From positions 1-11,149 of the forward strand of contig CAJQNM010000427.1 in assembly GCA_905479665.1 (NCBI GenBank): 11,149 bases of DNA, given 5' to 3'. The first letter of the stretch is position 1, and the number at the start of each line of letters is the position of its first letter. The stretch comes from an uncultured Saprospiraceae bacterium. GTDB taxonomy: Bacteria > Bacteroidota > Bacteroidia > Chitinophagales > Saprospiraceae. The translations under genes were made by a program, and so were the position numbers. Positions 1 through 8,470 of the stretch are shown here, one piece after another. The notes beneath the pieces were generated by a model. The model was given only the letters and a program-made list of their open reading frames with translations. It made no database searches and was not told the DNA's origin.

Positions 1-1
1 C

Positions 2-1018
2 CCAGAACTAATTTTTTGCAAAGGCACACCTCAAGGAGAAGAAATACTTTTTCAGGAAGCGCCGACCTTTGGATTGGGGGAATGGTACAAGGTGACTGTC
101 GAGCGCTTTTGCGATGGTCATATTCATGTTTGGATCAATGACGACCTGCGTGTGGATCTTTCCGATTTCGACCACTTGGAAAGAGGTGGGATCTTACTGC
201 GGGGTTGGGCCAGCGGGACCTATCTTGACGAGGTCTACTTCGAACCTTTTCAGGCAGCTGAAATAGCCATCTTTCAGGACACGATTTGCCAGGGAGATTC
301 GCTCCTGGTGGGCGGGATCTTCGCTCGCGAATCTGGGGTGTATTACGATACAATATCCGCACAAAATCAGTTTTGTGTCGAGGTGGCACAAGTAGACCTG
401 ACCGTCCTCGCACCAGACACGATCACGCTCATTGCCGATTTATGCTGGGGAGACAGTGCATGGGTTGGTGATCGTTTTGCAAAAACACCCGGCCGGTACG
501 TCTTTCACGAAGATGACGATGGATGTGGAGTAGTCAATATTTATGAGGTGGTGGTGCGGATCACGACCGTAGCACAAGACAGTTTTATAGTGTGCCCAGG
601 TACAGCAGTTGAAATCAGCCCTGGTGATTTTTTAGCGTTTCTCTGGGAGGATGGATCAACGGACAACAGCCTAGTCGTGACGACCCCTGGGCAGTACCAA
701 GTACAGGTCATCGATGGTTTTTGTGATCGCATGATCAGCATCAGTGTCTATTCCGATTGCAACGATGATATTGCGATACCGACCGCATTTACACCCAATG
801 GAGATGGAGTGAATGATTTTTTCGGCATGGTGATAAATCCAGGAACATATAATCTCATGATTTTTGACCGCTGGGGAAGCCTTGTTTTTCAAGCCGATGT
901 AGATGGCGAAGGTTGGGATGGTAAAATCGGATCCGATCTGGCCACTGGAGGCGTGTACGTCTATCAAATCATGTGGAGTGAAACACTTTTGAGTGGTGTG
1001 GTAAATCTCGTTCGCTGA
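2..1018 (+). CDS. T9SS type-B sorted secreted protein, 5'-truncated by window edge
   Basis: The reading frame is open from base 2 to a TGA at 1016-1018, giving 338 visible residues; the true start lies outside the window. A TTG at 74 is only an internal codon: the residues before it align with the next gene's product. Visible parts in order: the end of a jelly-roll/LamG-like domain (motif CDGHIHVWI, then a TYLDEVYFEPF strand); two or three short Ig-like repeats of the Bacteroidota adhesin type, with pattern CxGDS...G...G.Y; and a C-terminal domain from about base 757 (IPTAFTPNGDGVNDFF, IFDRWG, GWDGK, GGVYVYQI, ending NLVR). That C-terminal domain is the gliding-motility-associated type, known to direct proteins through the type IX secretion system to the cell surface. 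The protein is therefore inferred to be exported; its ligand or substrate is unknown. It is a tandem paralogue of the next gene. Confidence 0.9.
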   Translation, partial: PELIFCKGTPQGEEILFQEAPTFGLGEWYKVTVERFCDGHIHVWINDDLRVDLSDFDHLERGGILLRGWASGTYLDEVYFEPFQAAEIAIFQDTICQGDSLLVGGIFARESGVYYDTISAQNQFCVEVAQVDLTVLAPDTITLIADLCWGDSAWVGDRFAKTPGRYVFHEDDDGCGVVNIYEVVVRITTVAQDSFIVCPGTAVEISPGDFLAFLWEDGSTDNSLVVTTPGQYQVQVIDGFCDRMISISVYSDCNDDIAIPTAFTPNGDGVNDFFGMVINPGTYNLMIFDRWGSLVFQADVDGEGWDGKIGSDLATGGVYVYQIMWSETLLSGVVNLVR

Positions 1019-1083
1019 GCATGCGGGACATTGCGGAAAAGCCTATTTTTAGTGCAGCACTTCTGCAAATAGGTGCACTCTCT

Positions 1084-2493
1084 ATGCGTAACCCAGGCGG
1101 TAAATTTTTCTTCTGCTTCATCGTAAGTATTTTACTTGCTGTGCTGAGCTTTGTCTCTCCAGCAGTGGCACAGCGCCAACTGCTGGAAGACTTTGAAGAC
1201 AACTTAGATCAATGGACAGTGATCAATGGAGACATTGCTCTCAGCACTGGGCAGGCCCAGCAAGGTAGCTCTGCAGTGCGTATGCGTGGCATCAGTGACG
1301 ACGATAATATTTCCACCCTCGAATTCAATGGCTTGGATGAAAATTTTGGGTCGTACGAAATTTGGTTTTATTGTACCGGGAGCTCATCGAGTGCAGATTT
1401 TCTTATCCAGTACATCGACGACAATAATTATTTCCGGGTCTCATGCCGACCCATTGGTACCAATAATTCAGGAATCGTCATGTCTCAAGCTACCCCCAGG
1501 GGAGTGAATATTCTTGCTAGCGCTCCAGCCACATTTCACCTAAATCAATGGTACCAGCTCCGGATCGATCGCTACTGTGATGGACATATTCACATAGATA
1601 TCGACGGATCAAGAATACTGACCCTTGATATCTTTCGCGATTATGAGCGTGGGAAAGTACAGCTGCAATCACGCTCTTCAGAAACCTATTTTGATGGTTT
1701 AAGTTTTCTCCCGTTTCAACCTCCCCCACTTCTGGCCCGAATCGACACCACTTGTGCGGGAGTGCCCGTACGGATCGGTGGTAAACTGCGCTATACACCC
1801 GGGATCTATCAAGAAGTGACCTATATCATCGAAGCCAATTGTGTATCTGAACAGGAAGTAGCACTGCATGTCATCGACGTAGACACCTTCCGAGAATCTC
1901 ATACCCTTTGCCTGGGAGAAACGCTGGAATTGTATGATCAAAAATTTATGCTTCCCGGCAACTATCAGGTAGCTACACCTGTGATAGAGGGCTGTGGCCC
2001 ACTCACCGAAATAACCATTGACCAACATCCCTGGACAGCTCCCATGGATTCTTTTGCATTTTGCCCCATTCCGGGAAATGTGATTTCTCCAGGAATATAT
2101 TCTAGTTACCTATGGGAGAATGGCAATACTTCATCCCAACTCAGACCAGATCTACCCGGTAATTATCGCGTGGTCCTTACAGATCAATTTGCTTGTACGT
2201 TTGATCTTGATATCCTGGTCGAAGACAATTGCCCGATCACTACTTGGGTACCCAACGCATTCTCTCCAAATGGCGATGGCACCAATGATTTTCTCACCTC
2301 CGCTCACAACAAGTCAATTGGTTCTTTCCGGATGAGCATTTTCGATCGGTGGGGCAATCATATTTATTCAACAGAAGATCAGCAGGGATGGGATGGTAAA
2401 GTTAATGCACAAGATGCGCCAGTTGGAGTCTATCTGTACCTACTCAAGATAAACGAAGAGACCTACAGCGGAGAATTCACCTTAATTCGATAA
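1084..2493 (+). CDS. T9SS type-B sorted secreted protein with jelly-roll and Ig-like modules
   Basis: The chosen start is the ATG at 1084 (469 aa), because it puts a classic signal peptide at the N-terminus: MRNPGGK, then a hydrophobic run FCFIVSILLAVLSFV, then a likely cut after AVAQ. An ATG at 1021 in the same frame would add 21 residues before the signal peptide and is less likely. After the signal come a jelly-roll/LamG-like domain of about 180 residues (starting LEDFEDNLDQW, containing CDGHIHIDI and TYFDGLSFLPF), cysteine-containing Ig-like repeats (CAGVPVRIGG, CLGETLEL), and a C-terminal T9SS type-B sorting domain from about base 2230 (VPNAFSPNGDGTNDF, IFDRWGNHI, GWDGK, GVYLYLLKI, ending FTLIR). 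Only 65 bp separate it from the preceding paralogue and no TAnnTTTG box is visible there, so the two may be co-transcribed. Surface binding or adhesion is inferred; no catalytic motif is visible. Confidence 0.92.
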   Translation: MRNPGGKFFFCFIVSILLAVLSFVSPAVAQRQLLEDFEDNLDQWTVINGDIALSTGQAQQGSSAVRMRGISDDDNISTLEFNGLDENFGSYEIWFYCTGSSSSADFLIQYIDDNNYFRVSCRPIGTNNSGIVMSQATPRGVNILASAPATFHLNQWYQLRIDRYCDGHIHIDIDGSRILTLDIFRDYERGKVQLQSRSSETYFDGLSFLPFQPPPLLARIDTTCAGVPVRIGGKLRYTPGIYQEVTYIIEANCVSEQEVALHVIDVDTFRESHTLCLGETLELYDQKFMLPGNYQVATPVIEGCGPLTEITIDQHPWTAPMDSFAFCPIPGNVISPGIYSSYLWENGNTSSQLRPDLPGNYRVVLTDQFACTFDLDILVEDNCPITTWVPNAFSPNGDGTNDFLTSAHNKSIGSFRMSIFDRWGNHIYSTEDQQGWDGKVNAQDAPVGVYLYLLKINEETYSGEFTLIR

Positions 2494-2496
2494 TAT

Positions 2497-3813
2497 TTAG
2501 AAATACTGACCGATGCCAAATACAAATCCTTGGTCATTGTTATTCTTCCGTACTGAAAACCCATAATCTAGGCGTAACGATGCATTGTGTGCTTTCTTCA
2601 AGATGAGTCTCAGCCCTCCTCCCACAAAGTGCCGAAAATTTTCACGATCGGTCAGGTCCCCAAACGAACCACCGGGATTGCGCCATGTGCCTGCATCTGA
2701 AAAGATGACAGCCTGTGCACCAAAAAGACCAGTTTCAAAAATGCGTTGTCGATATTCCAAATTAAAGATGATAGCTGCCGTACCTCGATCAATGCGGTTG
2801 CCTACACCTCTTATATTCAAGTAGCTGTCTAGAACAAAGGGTGCAAACGGACTTAGATCATTACTGGAAAGGCCAAATCGAAAGCGAGCTGCCAGATTGC
2901 CACTCCAGGGTGTTTCTTTAAAATAGGTCAAATTATTGAGGAACATGTGGAAAAGATATCCACCATTCACATTGTAAACAGACTGTAAAATGAGTTGATT
3001 CGCCCAGCCATCTTGAATAAAATAAGTATAGTCTATTCGATCTATTTGGTGAATCGCCTTAATTAGCAGTTTTGGTTCGCGCCGGTCGGCTGGACCGGGG
3101 GTATCTTCACCTCGATGCCTCACATCCTTAAGGTAGTCTTCGATAAAGTAGGTCAAACCAAATTCGAAGGTCTGCCGATAATCGAGATTGTAGATCGCAC
3201 CTGCACTGGCACTGGTGTTGGTATACTCATAAAATACCTGCGGATCAAATTCTGGAAAATTAAAGGGCTCGACAGATGCATAGCGCCTCAGGTTGAGGCT
3301 TCCTCCCCATCTGGATGCTCCAAAATACCCTCGTCGATATTCCAGATTAAAATTATTACGGTGATCGATATTTTGGTAAACTACCAGAATATTATCTCCC
3401 CTACCCTGCCAATTGAGATCCTTAAAACCCAATTGCCACCAGAAATTATTACTTACTCCACCTAAACTTACAATGGGAAAAATGGTCAGTGCCTCCTCGA
3501 TATCATAGCTGACCACGAGTCCGGTAGAGACGGTATCGAGGCGATAGGTCGCATTTGACACTGAGTTTAAATTTCGCAAGGATTGAGCCTCCGCTTGGAG
3601 CAAATCTAAATTGACCTGATCGCCTGATCTAGCCTGGAGCGCACGCAGCAAGTGTGATTCTTGGTTTTTTCGATTTCCAATAAATTGAATTGACTCAATC
3701 TGCAAGAGTCCGTCCTGCTGTCCACTGGCAGTATTTAACACTGCAGCGAGAGCAATTCCAAGAAATAAAATGAGCCTTTGCAATTTGAAAGTATTGGCTG
3801 AATGTACGTTCAT
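2497..3813 (-). CDS. Single-POTRA Omp85/D15 (BamA/TamA-type) outer-membrane barrel protein
   Basis: This 438-aa protein begins with a signal peptide (LILFLGIALAAVLNTASG, cut near residue 31). Residues about 36-108 form one POTRA-like module (IESIQFIGNRKNQESHLLRAL ... VSYDIEEA). The rest is an aromatic, strand-rich barrel. Omp85 landmarks are visible: IRGVGNR at 334-340 at the position of the conserved VRGF-type loop motif, NLEYR at 351-355, a GGGLRL strand near 398, and a terminal strand GFVFGIGQYF ending in Phe. The family inserts or translocates proteins in the outer membrane. With one POTRA instead of the five of BamA, and about half of BamA's length, this is an accessory member rather than the essential BamA; its client is unknown. 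It is convergent with the secreted-protein gene, with 3 bp between stop codons, and has its own upstream promoter candidate. It lies directly after the efflux operon on the same strand, which could also allow read-through. Confidence 0.88.
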   Translation of the reverse strand: MNVHSANTFKLQRLILFLGIALAAVLNTASGQQDGLLQIESIQFIGNRKNQESHLLRALQARSGDQVNLDLLQAEAQSLRNLNSVSNATYRLDTVSTGLVVSYDIEEALTIFPIVSLGGVSNNFWWQLGFKDLNWQGRGDNILVVYQNIDHRNNFNLEYRRGYFGASRWGGSLNLRRYASVEPFNFPEFDPQVFYEYTNTSASAGAIYNLDYRQTFEFGLTYFIEDYLKDVRHRGEDTPGPADRREPKLLIKAIHQIDRIDYTYFIQDGWANQLILQSVYNVNGGYLFHMFLNNLTYFKETPWSGNLAARFRFGLSSNDLSPFAPFVLDSYLNIRGVGNRIDRGTAAIIFNLEYRQRIFETGLFGAQAVIFSDAGTWRNPGGSFGDLTDRENFRHFVGGGLRLILKKAHNASLRLDYGFSVRKNNNDQGFVFGIGQYF

Positions 3814-3826
3814 AACCTATGCTGAC

Positions 3827-3858
3827 CAAATATATCGGATTTTAGATCAAACCAGCAA
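3827..3858 (-). promoter_or_regulatory. Bacteroidota-type promoter candidate for the Omp85-like gene
   Basis: On the minus strand, TATATTTG (3827-3834) matches the Bacteroidota -7 box TAnnTTTG exactly. A TTG at 3856-3858 lies 21 bases upstream of it, a plausible -33 element. Only 13 bases separate the -7 box from the ATG at 3813, so the untranslated leader would be very short. The 92-bp gap between the TolC-type gene and this one otherwise holds no clear terminator with a T-tract. The match is by eye and has not been tested. Confidence 0.45.
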
Positions 3859-3905
3859 GGGGCTGTCAGCAGTGGCACCTTAACGTCGAGTATCGTAGAA
3901 GTCGG

Positions 3906-5237
3906 TCATCGAGGGGCAAAAACACCCACTAGCCAGTCGATCTCTGTCTTCGTATTAGCAAGATTGGAAATAGCATTTACTTTCGCAAAGGCTGAATTAA
4001 GATACTGGGTTTGTACGGTACGGTAGTCGAAGGAATTTATCTGCCCCAGCCGAAAACGTTCTTCTGAAATATCTAGGTTGCGCTGAGCCAATTGAATCTG
4101 GACATTGGTCAGTTCCAGCAGTTCTCGCTGGTTGTCATAGTTGGTAATGAGTATATCGAGCTGGTTGAGCAAGTCCGCCTCGGCTTGCAAGTTGTCTAGC
4201 TGGGCTATTTCTTCCTGCATACGAGCTGTTTGCACATCGTCTCCCAGCACTCCACCATCATACAGATTCCAATTGAAGTTGGCACTGATCCCGACATTAA
4301 ATCTGTTGGCGAAAATTCCTTTTAGAGGCTCTCCAGTGGTCGGCAAATCTCCAAAGAGTTTGAAGTAATTTTCTGTAAAACCCATATTTGCCCCAAGCGT
4401 AAGATTAGGTTTCCGGATAGCCTCGGCCAGTTTCGTATTGATCTGATCAAGCTCTGAAAGAACGGCCAAGCTCTTAAGTGTGGCGTTTTCTCCGAGCAAT
4501 TGGTCTCGCAATTTATCACGATCAATCTCTTCAGGGACAACACTGAGCCGATCATTGAATGCATAGTCGCTCGTTTGATCAAGAAGCAAAATCGCATACA
4601 GATTTCTCTTCGCAACATCAAACAGCTGACGCTGGCTTACCAAATTTATCGAGTCGGTCAGTAAGGCATCTTCAAATTGCAGAAGGGAGAATGTGGTGGC
4701 AGCACCAAATTCTTTACGTGCTTCTTCGTAATCCAACCGATCATTCGAGAGCCGAAAAATCTCATGAAGCACCTCAATTCGCTCCTTCTGCAGCAGTACA
4801 TTATCATACGCCTGCACCACAGAGCGAATAAGACTTTGCACATTTGTACTGCGCAAAACTTCCTGTTGCATTCCGAGCTGCTCAAACTGCTCCTTCAAGA
4901 TTTCTACTCGCCCACCGCCATAAGCCAACCATTGCAAATCAAGGCTGGGCCCTACGCCACCCGAAAAAGATGCACCTTTAATGAAACTGGCCGGGTTGTT
5001 GTCATTGAGAAAATTCAGCTGGAAGGATCCATTCAAATCCAGCGTCGGATATCGACCTGCCCGTGCCCACGAATTATTGACTTCAGCAATGCGAATATTG
5101 GTTTCGTCAATTTTTATCTGAAAGCTATTCTCCAGTGCAATCGACATTGCTTTCTCCAATGTTAAGTCTTCCTGAGCTTGCAGGTGAAAACAAGTCAGAG
5201 CCAGCAAACAAATGATTATTTTATCTAGGCGAATCAT
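3906..5237 (-). CDS. TolC-family outer-membrane efflux channel protein
   Basis: The ATG at 5237 gives 443 aa; a TTG one codon further upstream is not needed. The signal peptide is MIRLDKIIICLLALTCFHLQA. The mature protein shows the duplicated outer-membrane efflux protein (OEP) architecture: first repeat at about 24-215 (LTLEKAMSIALENSFQIKI, then long helices rich in Gln, Glu and Leu), second at about 235-435 (ending RFRLGQINSFDYRTVQTQYL). A W-N-L-Y-D-G-G strand motif sits at 323-329, typical of this family. The length fits TolC/OprM-type proteins. As a trimer it should form the outer-membrane and periplasmic exit duct of the pump encoded just upstream. Its ATG shares its A with the permease stop (TGATG), which suggests translational coupling. 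There is no lipobox cysteine at the signal-peptide end, so it is TolC-like rather than an OprM-like lipoprotein. Confidence 0.93.
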   Translation of the reverse strand: MIRLDKIIICLLALTCFHLQAQEDLTLEKAMSIALENSFQIKIDETNIRIAEVNNSWARAGRYPTLDLNGSFQLNFLNDNNPASFIKGASFSGGVGPSLDLQWLAYGGGRVEILKEQFEQLGMQQEVLRSTNVQSLIRSVVQAYDNVLLQKERIEVLHEIFRLSNDRLDYEEARKEFGAATTFSLLQFEDALLTDSINLVSQRQLFDVAKRNLYAILLLDQTSDYAFNDRLSVVPEEIDRDKLRDQLLGENATLKSLAVLSELDQINTKLAEAIRKPNLTLGANMGFTENYFKLFGDLPTTGEPLKGIFANRFNVGISANFNWNLYDGGVLGDDVQTARMQEEIAQLDNLQAEADLLNQLDILITNYDNQRELLELTNVQIQLAQRNLDISEERFRLGQINSFDYRTVQTQYLNSAFAKVNAISNLANTKTEIDWLVGVFAPR

Positions 5238-8200
5238 CAAAAGAATAACTCTGAAATTTTAAATGATGCAAAAACCAGCAAGGCAAACAGAGCCATGGTC
5301 ACTATTGCGGCGAGCAAGGTGATGAGCCAAGGATGCTGTCGACCAGCATAAGCGGGCTCAACCATCACTGGCGTCACTTTTTCCCCAGTCCACAATTGAG
5401 TCGAGAAGCGACGCACCCGATTGGTAATAACCAAAAGCGATGGCAATAGAACGAGTAGGACAAAAGTCGAAATCATCAGTCCGAAAGCGACCGATATTGC
5501 CATCGGAATAAGAAATTGTGCCTGCACGCTTTTCTCCAAAAGCAATGGCATAAGACCGGCCACCGTGGTGATGGTGGTAAGCAAAATCGGGCGAAATCGA
5601 CTTAGGCCAGTCTCATAGAGAGCTTCCCGAAAATCTTTTCCTGTTCGGATCCGTTCATTAAAGGACGTGACAAACACCAAGGCATCATTAATTAAAATAC
5701 CAATTAATGCAATCACTCCCAAAACCGAGAATAAACTGATGGGCTGATCCATAAACCAATGCCCAAAACCAACCCCAATAAAACCAAATGGCAAAATGGC
5801 AAAAACGACGAACGCTTGGCTGACCGACCCAAAGGTCATAATAACCACAAAAAACATCAATAATAAAATAATCGGCACTGTACGTTGCATCGACTCTTGC
5901 GACTTCGCATTCTCGCGTGCCTGGCCTTCAAAACCCACGCGCACAGAAGGATAACGCTCCAGCAGACGGGGCAAAATAATATCTTGAATATCTGCATTTA
6001 CATCACTGATAGAGACACGGGTATTCGCGACGTCTGACGTAACACGCACTTCTCGCTGACCATCTATGTGGTTGATATTGATCACTCCACGCTCGGTTTC
6101 AAAATTGACCAGATCAGCAAGCGGTATGGCCTGGCCAGCGGCAGTGCGGATGCGCATATCTGCCAGATCAGAAATCGAACTGCGATCCTCTAGTCCATAC
6201 CGAACCCAAACTTTTACCTCATCCGGACCACGCTGCAGACGCTGTATTTCCGCCCCGAAAAAACCTTGGCGCACGTAACGGATTATTTCATTGAGGGTAA
6301 AACCCAAATTATACGCTTTGGGTTTTAATTCTAGATTTATTTCCTTGAGACCTTCCTTGTCGGTATCCTGAATATCACGCAAGTCACTGATGCCTGCAAG
6401 CTCATCTTTAAGGTCATCTACGGCCCGACCGAGCTCGACTGGGTCTGAACCCAACAAGGATATAGACACCGGATCACCAAAAAAGGTCGTGGTGCCAAAG
6501 CTCAATTTTTCCGCATTGGGAATCACGCCCACCTTTTTCCGAATGGCATCCGTAATCATGTAGTTGCTGACCTCCGTGCGTTCTTCCCCCGTAAGTAGAT
6601 ATACCACTAGGTTTCCAACATTCGTCGATGGGCCAACATCTCGTTGTATTTTTTCGATCACCTGCTTCTCTCCCGCAAAATATTCGTCACTGAGTTCTTG
6701 ATTTACCTCCCACGCCGCAGTTTCGATTTTATCAAGTGCCTCATTCACTTGATATTCACGGGTGCCTGACGGGAGCTCCAGGGCCACTTGAAAATTATCA
6801 AAAGGAATAAAGGGAAAAAATGTACCTCGGATGATGCCACCCATAAATGCACCCACAATAATAATGAGTGCTGCCACGCATATGGCGACTGCAGGAAAAC
6901 TATAATTCATGGAGAAGCGCAAAACCTTGCCATAAATCTTATCGCGCATATAATACATAATGCGGTCAAAAAACCGCGAAACTCGATTGCTATTGTCTTT
7001 GCGCAGGGCCTTGGAATGGGCAATATGCGCTGGTAAAATAAATGCTCCCTCAACAAGCGAGAAGACCAGCGTAAATATCACTACAATCGAAAGCTGGCCA
7101 AATACGTCTCCCAATCCTCCCTCGATAAAAAAGAATGTGCAAAAGGCAATGACCGTCGTAAGTATAGCAGATGACACCGCGGGCAACACTTCCATCGTAC
7201 CCTCGAGTGCAGCCTTCATGGGCGGCTCACCATCTTCATAGCGCTGATAAATGTTTTCCGCAATCACGATTCCATCATCCACCAAAATTCCAATCACGAG
7301 AACCATTCCAAATGTGGAAATAACATTTATCGTAATGCCCAACAAAGAGCCCACCATAAACATGCCGGCAAATGAAATGGGAATCGCAAGGGCCACCCAA
7401 AAAGCCATGCGACCGTTCAGAAACATGGCCAATAAGATCAAGACCAGAAAAAATCCAATAAGTCCATTTTCCTTGATAAATGAGATGCGCTCATTCAGAT
7501 AGTCTTTGCCATCCTGAATCACGTTGAGCTCCAAAAAAGGATGTTCGTCCATGAATCCATCCAGATAAGCCTGGGTCGTTTCACTGTTGTCAAACATATC
7601 CTCTTCGAGGGTATTGAAAACAGTAATCACGATCCCAGATTCTCCATTCACATACGTTCTGGTGGGTGAGTCTTCCCAGCGATCTTTCACGTCTGCAATC
7701 TCACTAAGGCGCACTAATCCTCCATCCGAATTACTGCGAACGACGATGTCCTGAAATTCTTCAGCGTAATATTCTTTATTCTTAGCCCGGATCAGAAGTT
7801 CTTCCGTTTCCGTCTTGATGGTACCGCCCGTGCTAAGCAAGTTGGTGCCCCCCACTGCTCGCACCGCCTCATCAAAAGTGATGTTGAGCAGCCTCATGTC
7901 ACGCTCTCGAAAAGTGATTTCAATTTCTTCTTCCGGAAATCCCGAAAGTTGGAGACGACTTATTCCATCCAGTGCAAGTAGGTCATCTTCGATCTGATAG
8001 GCATATTGCTTAAGTACCCGCAGGTCGATCTCTCCACTGATGGCAAAAATAAAAGCCTGACTCAATTGTTCCTGCTTGAAAATAATCGGAGGCTCCATTC
8101 CCACCGGGAAACTATTGATCTGATCGACGGCATTTTTCACATCCTGAATGACCAGGTCTGCATCAAAACCCCGATCAACCTCTACCGTAATTATTCCAGA

Positions 8201-8464
8201 ATTTTCCGATGACGTAGAACTGGTGCGCTCGACACCACGGATGCCAATTAAATTCTCTTCAATTTTTGTCACAACCCCTTCCTCCATTTCTTCAGGAGAA
8301 GCTCCGGGATAAATTGTGGTAATATTAATGATGCGAGAAGGCTGCTCGGGGAAAAATGTTGTTTTTAGTTGGCTCAAACCAAAGAGGCCAAGAATCAAAA
8401 TAAATACCATGAGCAGGTTTGCTGCAATGGTATTATTGAGAAAAAAATTGATCGTAGATTTCAT
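5237..8464 (-). CDS. RND-family efflux permease (AcrB/HAE1-like inner-membrane pump)
   Basis: The 1075-aa product has the full RND layout: TM1 at about 10-30, a large periplasmic loop, TM2-6 at about 336-478, TM7 at about 524-545, a second periplasmic loop, and TM8-12 at about 863-1013. It uses the proton gradient to drive substrates out through the adaptor and outer-membrane channel. The TM4 motif VIGILVDDGIVIAENIYQRYE carries the two proton-relay aspartates, D396 and D397, matching AcrB D407/D408. In TM10, the residue aligned with AcrB K940 is N926 (GILINDALVFV), as seen in a broad group of RND pumps. RFRPILLTT in TM11 keeps the conserved Arg (R958). An extra hydrophobic segment at about 1046-1068 follows TM12 and could be a 13th helix. 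The start is the ATG at 8464, six bases after the adaptor stop; the gene runs into the TolC-type gene with a one-base overlap. The substrate cannot be told from sequence. Confidence 0.95.
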   Translation of the reverse strand: MKSTINFFLNNTIAANLLMVFILILGLFGLSQLKTTFFPEQPSRIINITTIYPGASPEEMEEGVVTKIEENLIGIRGVERTSSTSSENSGIITVEVDRGFDADLVIQDVKNAVDQINSFPVGMEPPIIFKQEQLSQAFIFAISGEIDLRVLKQYAYQIEDDLLALDGISRLQLSGFPEEEIEITFRERDMRLLNITFDEAVRAVGGTNLLSTGGTIKTETEELLIRAKNKEYYAEEFQDIVVRSNSDGGLVRLSEIADVKDRWEDSPTRTYVNGESGIVITVFNTLEEDMFDNSETTQAYLDGFMDEHPFLELNVIQDGKDYLNERISFIKENGLIGFFLVLILLAMFLNGRMAFWVALAIPISFAGMFMVGSLLGITINVISTFGMVLVIGILVDDGIVIAENIYQRYEDGEPPMKAALEGTMEVLPAVSSAILTTVIAFCTFFFIEGGLGDVFGQLSIVVIFTLVFSLVEGAFILPAHIAHSKALRKDNSNRVSRFFDRIMYYMRDKIYGKVLRFSMNYSFPAVAICVAALIIIVGAFMGGIIRGTFFPFIPFDNFQVALELPSGTREYQVNEALDKIETAAWEVNQELSDEYFAGEKQVIEKIQRDVGPSTNVGNLVVYLLTGEERTEVSNYMITDAIRKKVGVIPNAEKLSFGTTTFFGDPVSISLLGSDPVELGRAVDDLKDELAGISDLRDIQDTDKEGLKEINLELKPKAYNLGFTLNEIIRYVRQGFFGAEIQRLQRGPDEVKVWVRYGLEDRSSISDLADMRIRTAAGQAIPLADLVNFETERGVININHIDGQREVRVTSDVANTRVSISDVNADIQDIILPRLLERYPSVRVGFEGQARENAKSQESMQRTVPIILLLMFFVVIMTFGSVSQAFVVFAILPFGFIGVGFGHWFMDQPISLFSVLGVIALIGILINDALVFVTSFNERIRTGKDFREALYETGLSRFRPILLTTITTVAGLMPLLLEKSVQAQFLIPMAISVAFGLMISTFVLLVLLPSLLVITNRVRRFSTQLWTGEKVTPVMVEPAYAGRQHPWLITLLAAIVTMALFALLVFASFKISELFF

Positions 8465-8470
8465 GTCAAC

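Noticed and set aside
2488..2510. Bidirectional terminator between the convergent genes
   Set aside because: The AATATTTAGAAATACT stretch pairs only weakly, has a mismatch and a two-base loop, and no GC stem.
4677..5165. 162-residue frame antisense to the TolC-type gene
   Set aside because: It lies wholly inside a strong, complete gene on the other strand and has no recognisable domain.
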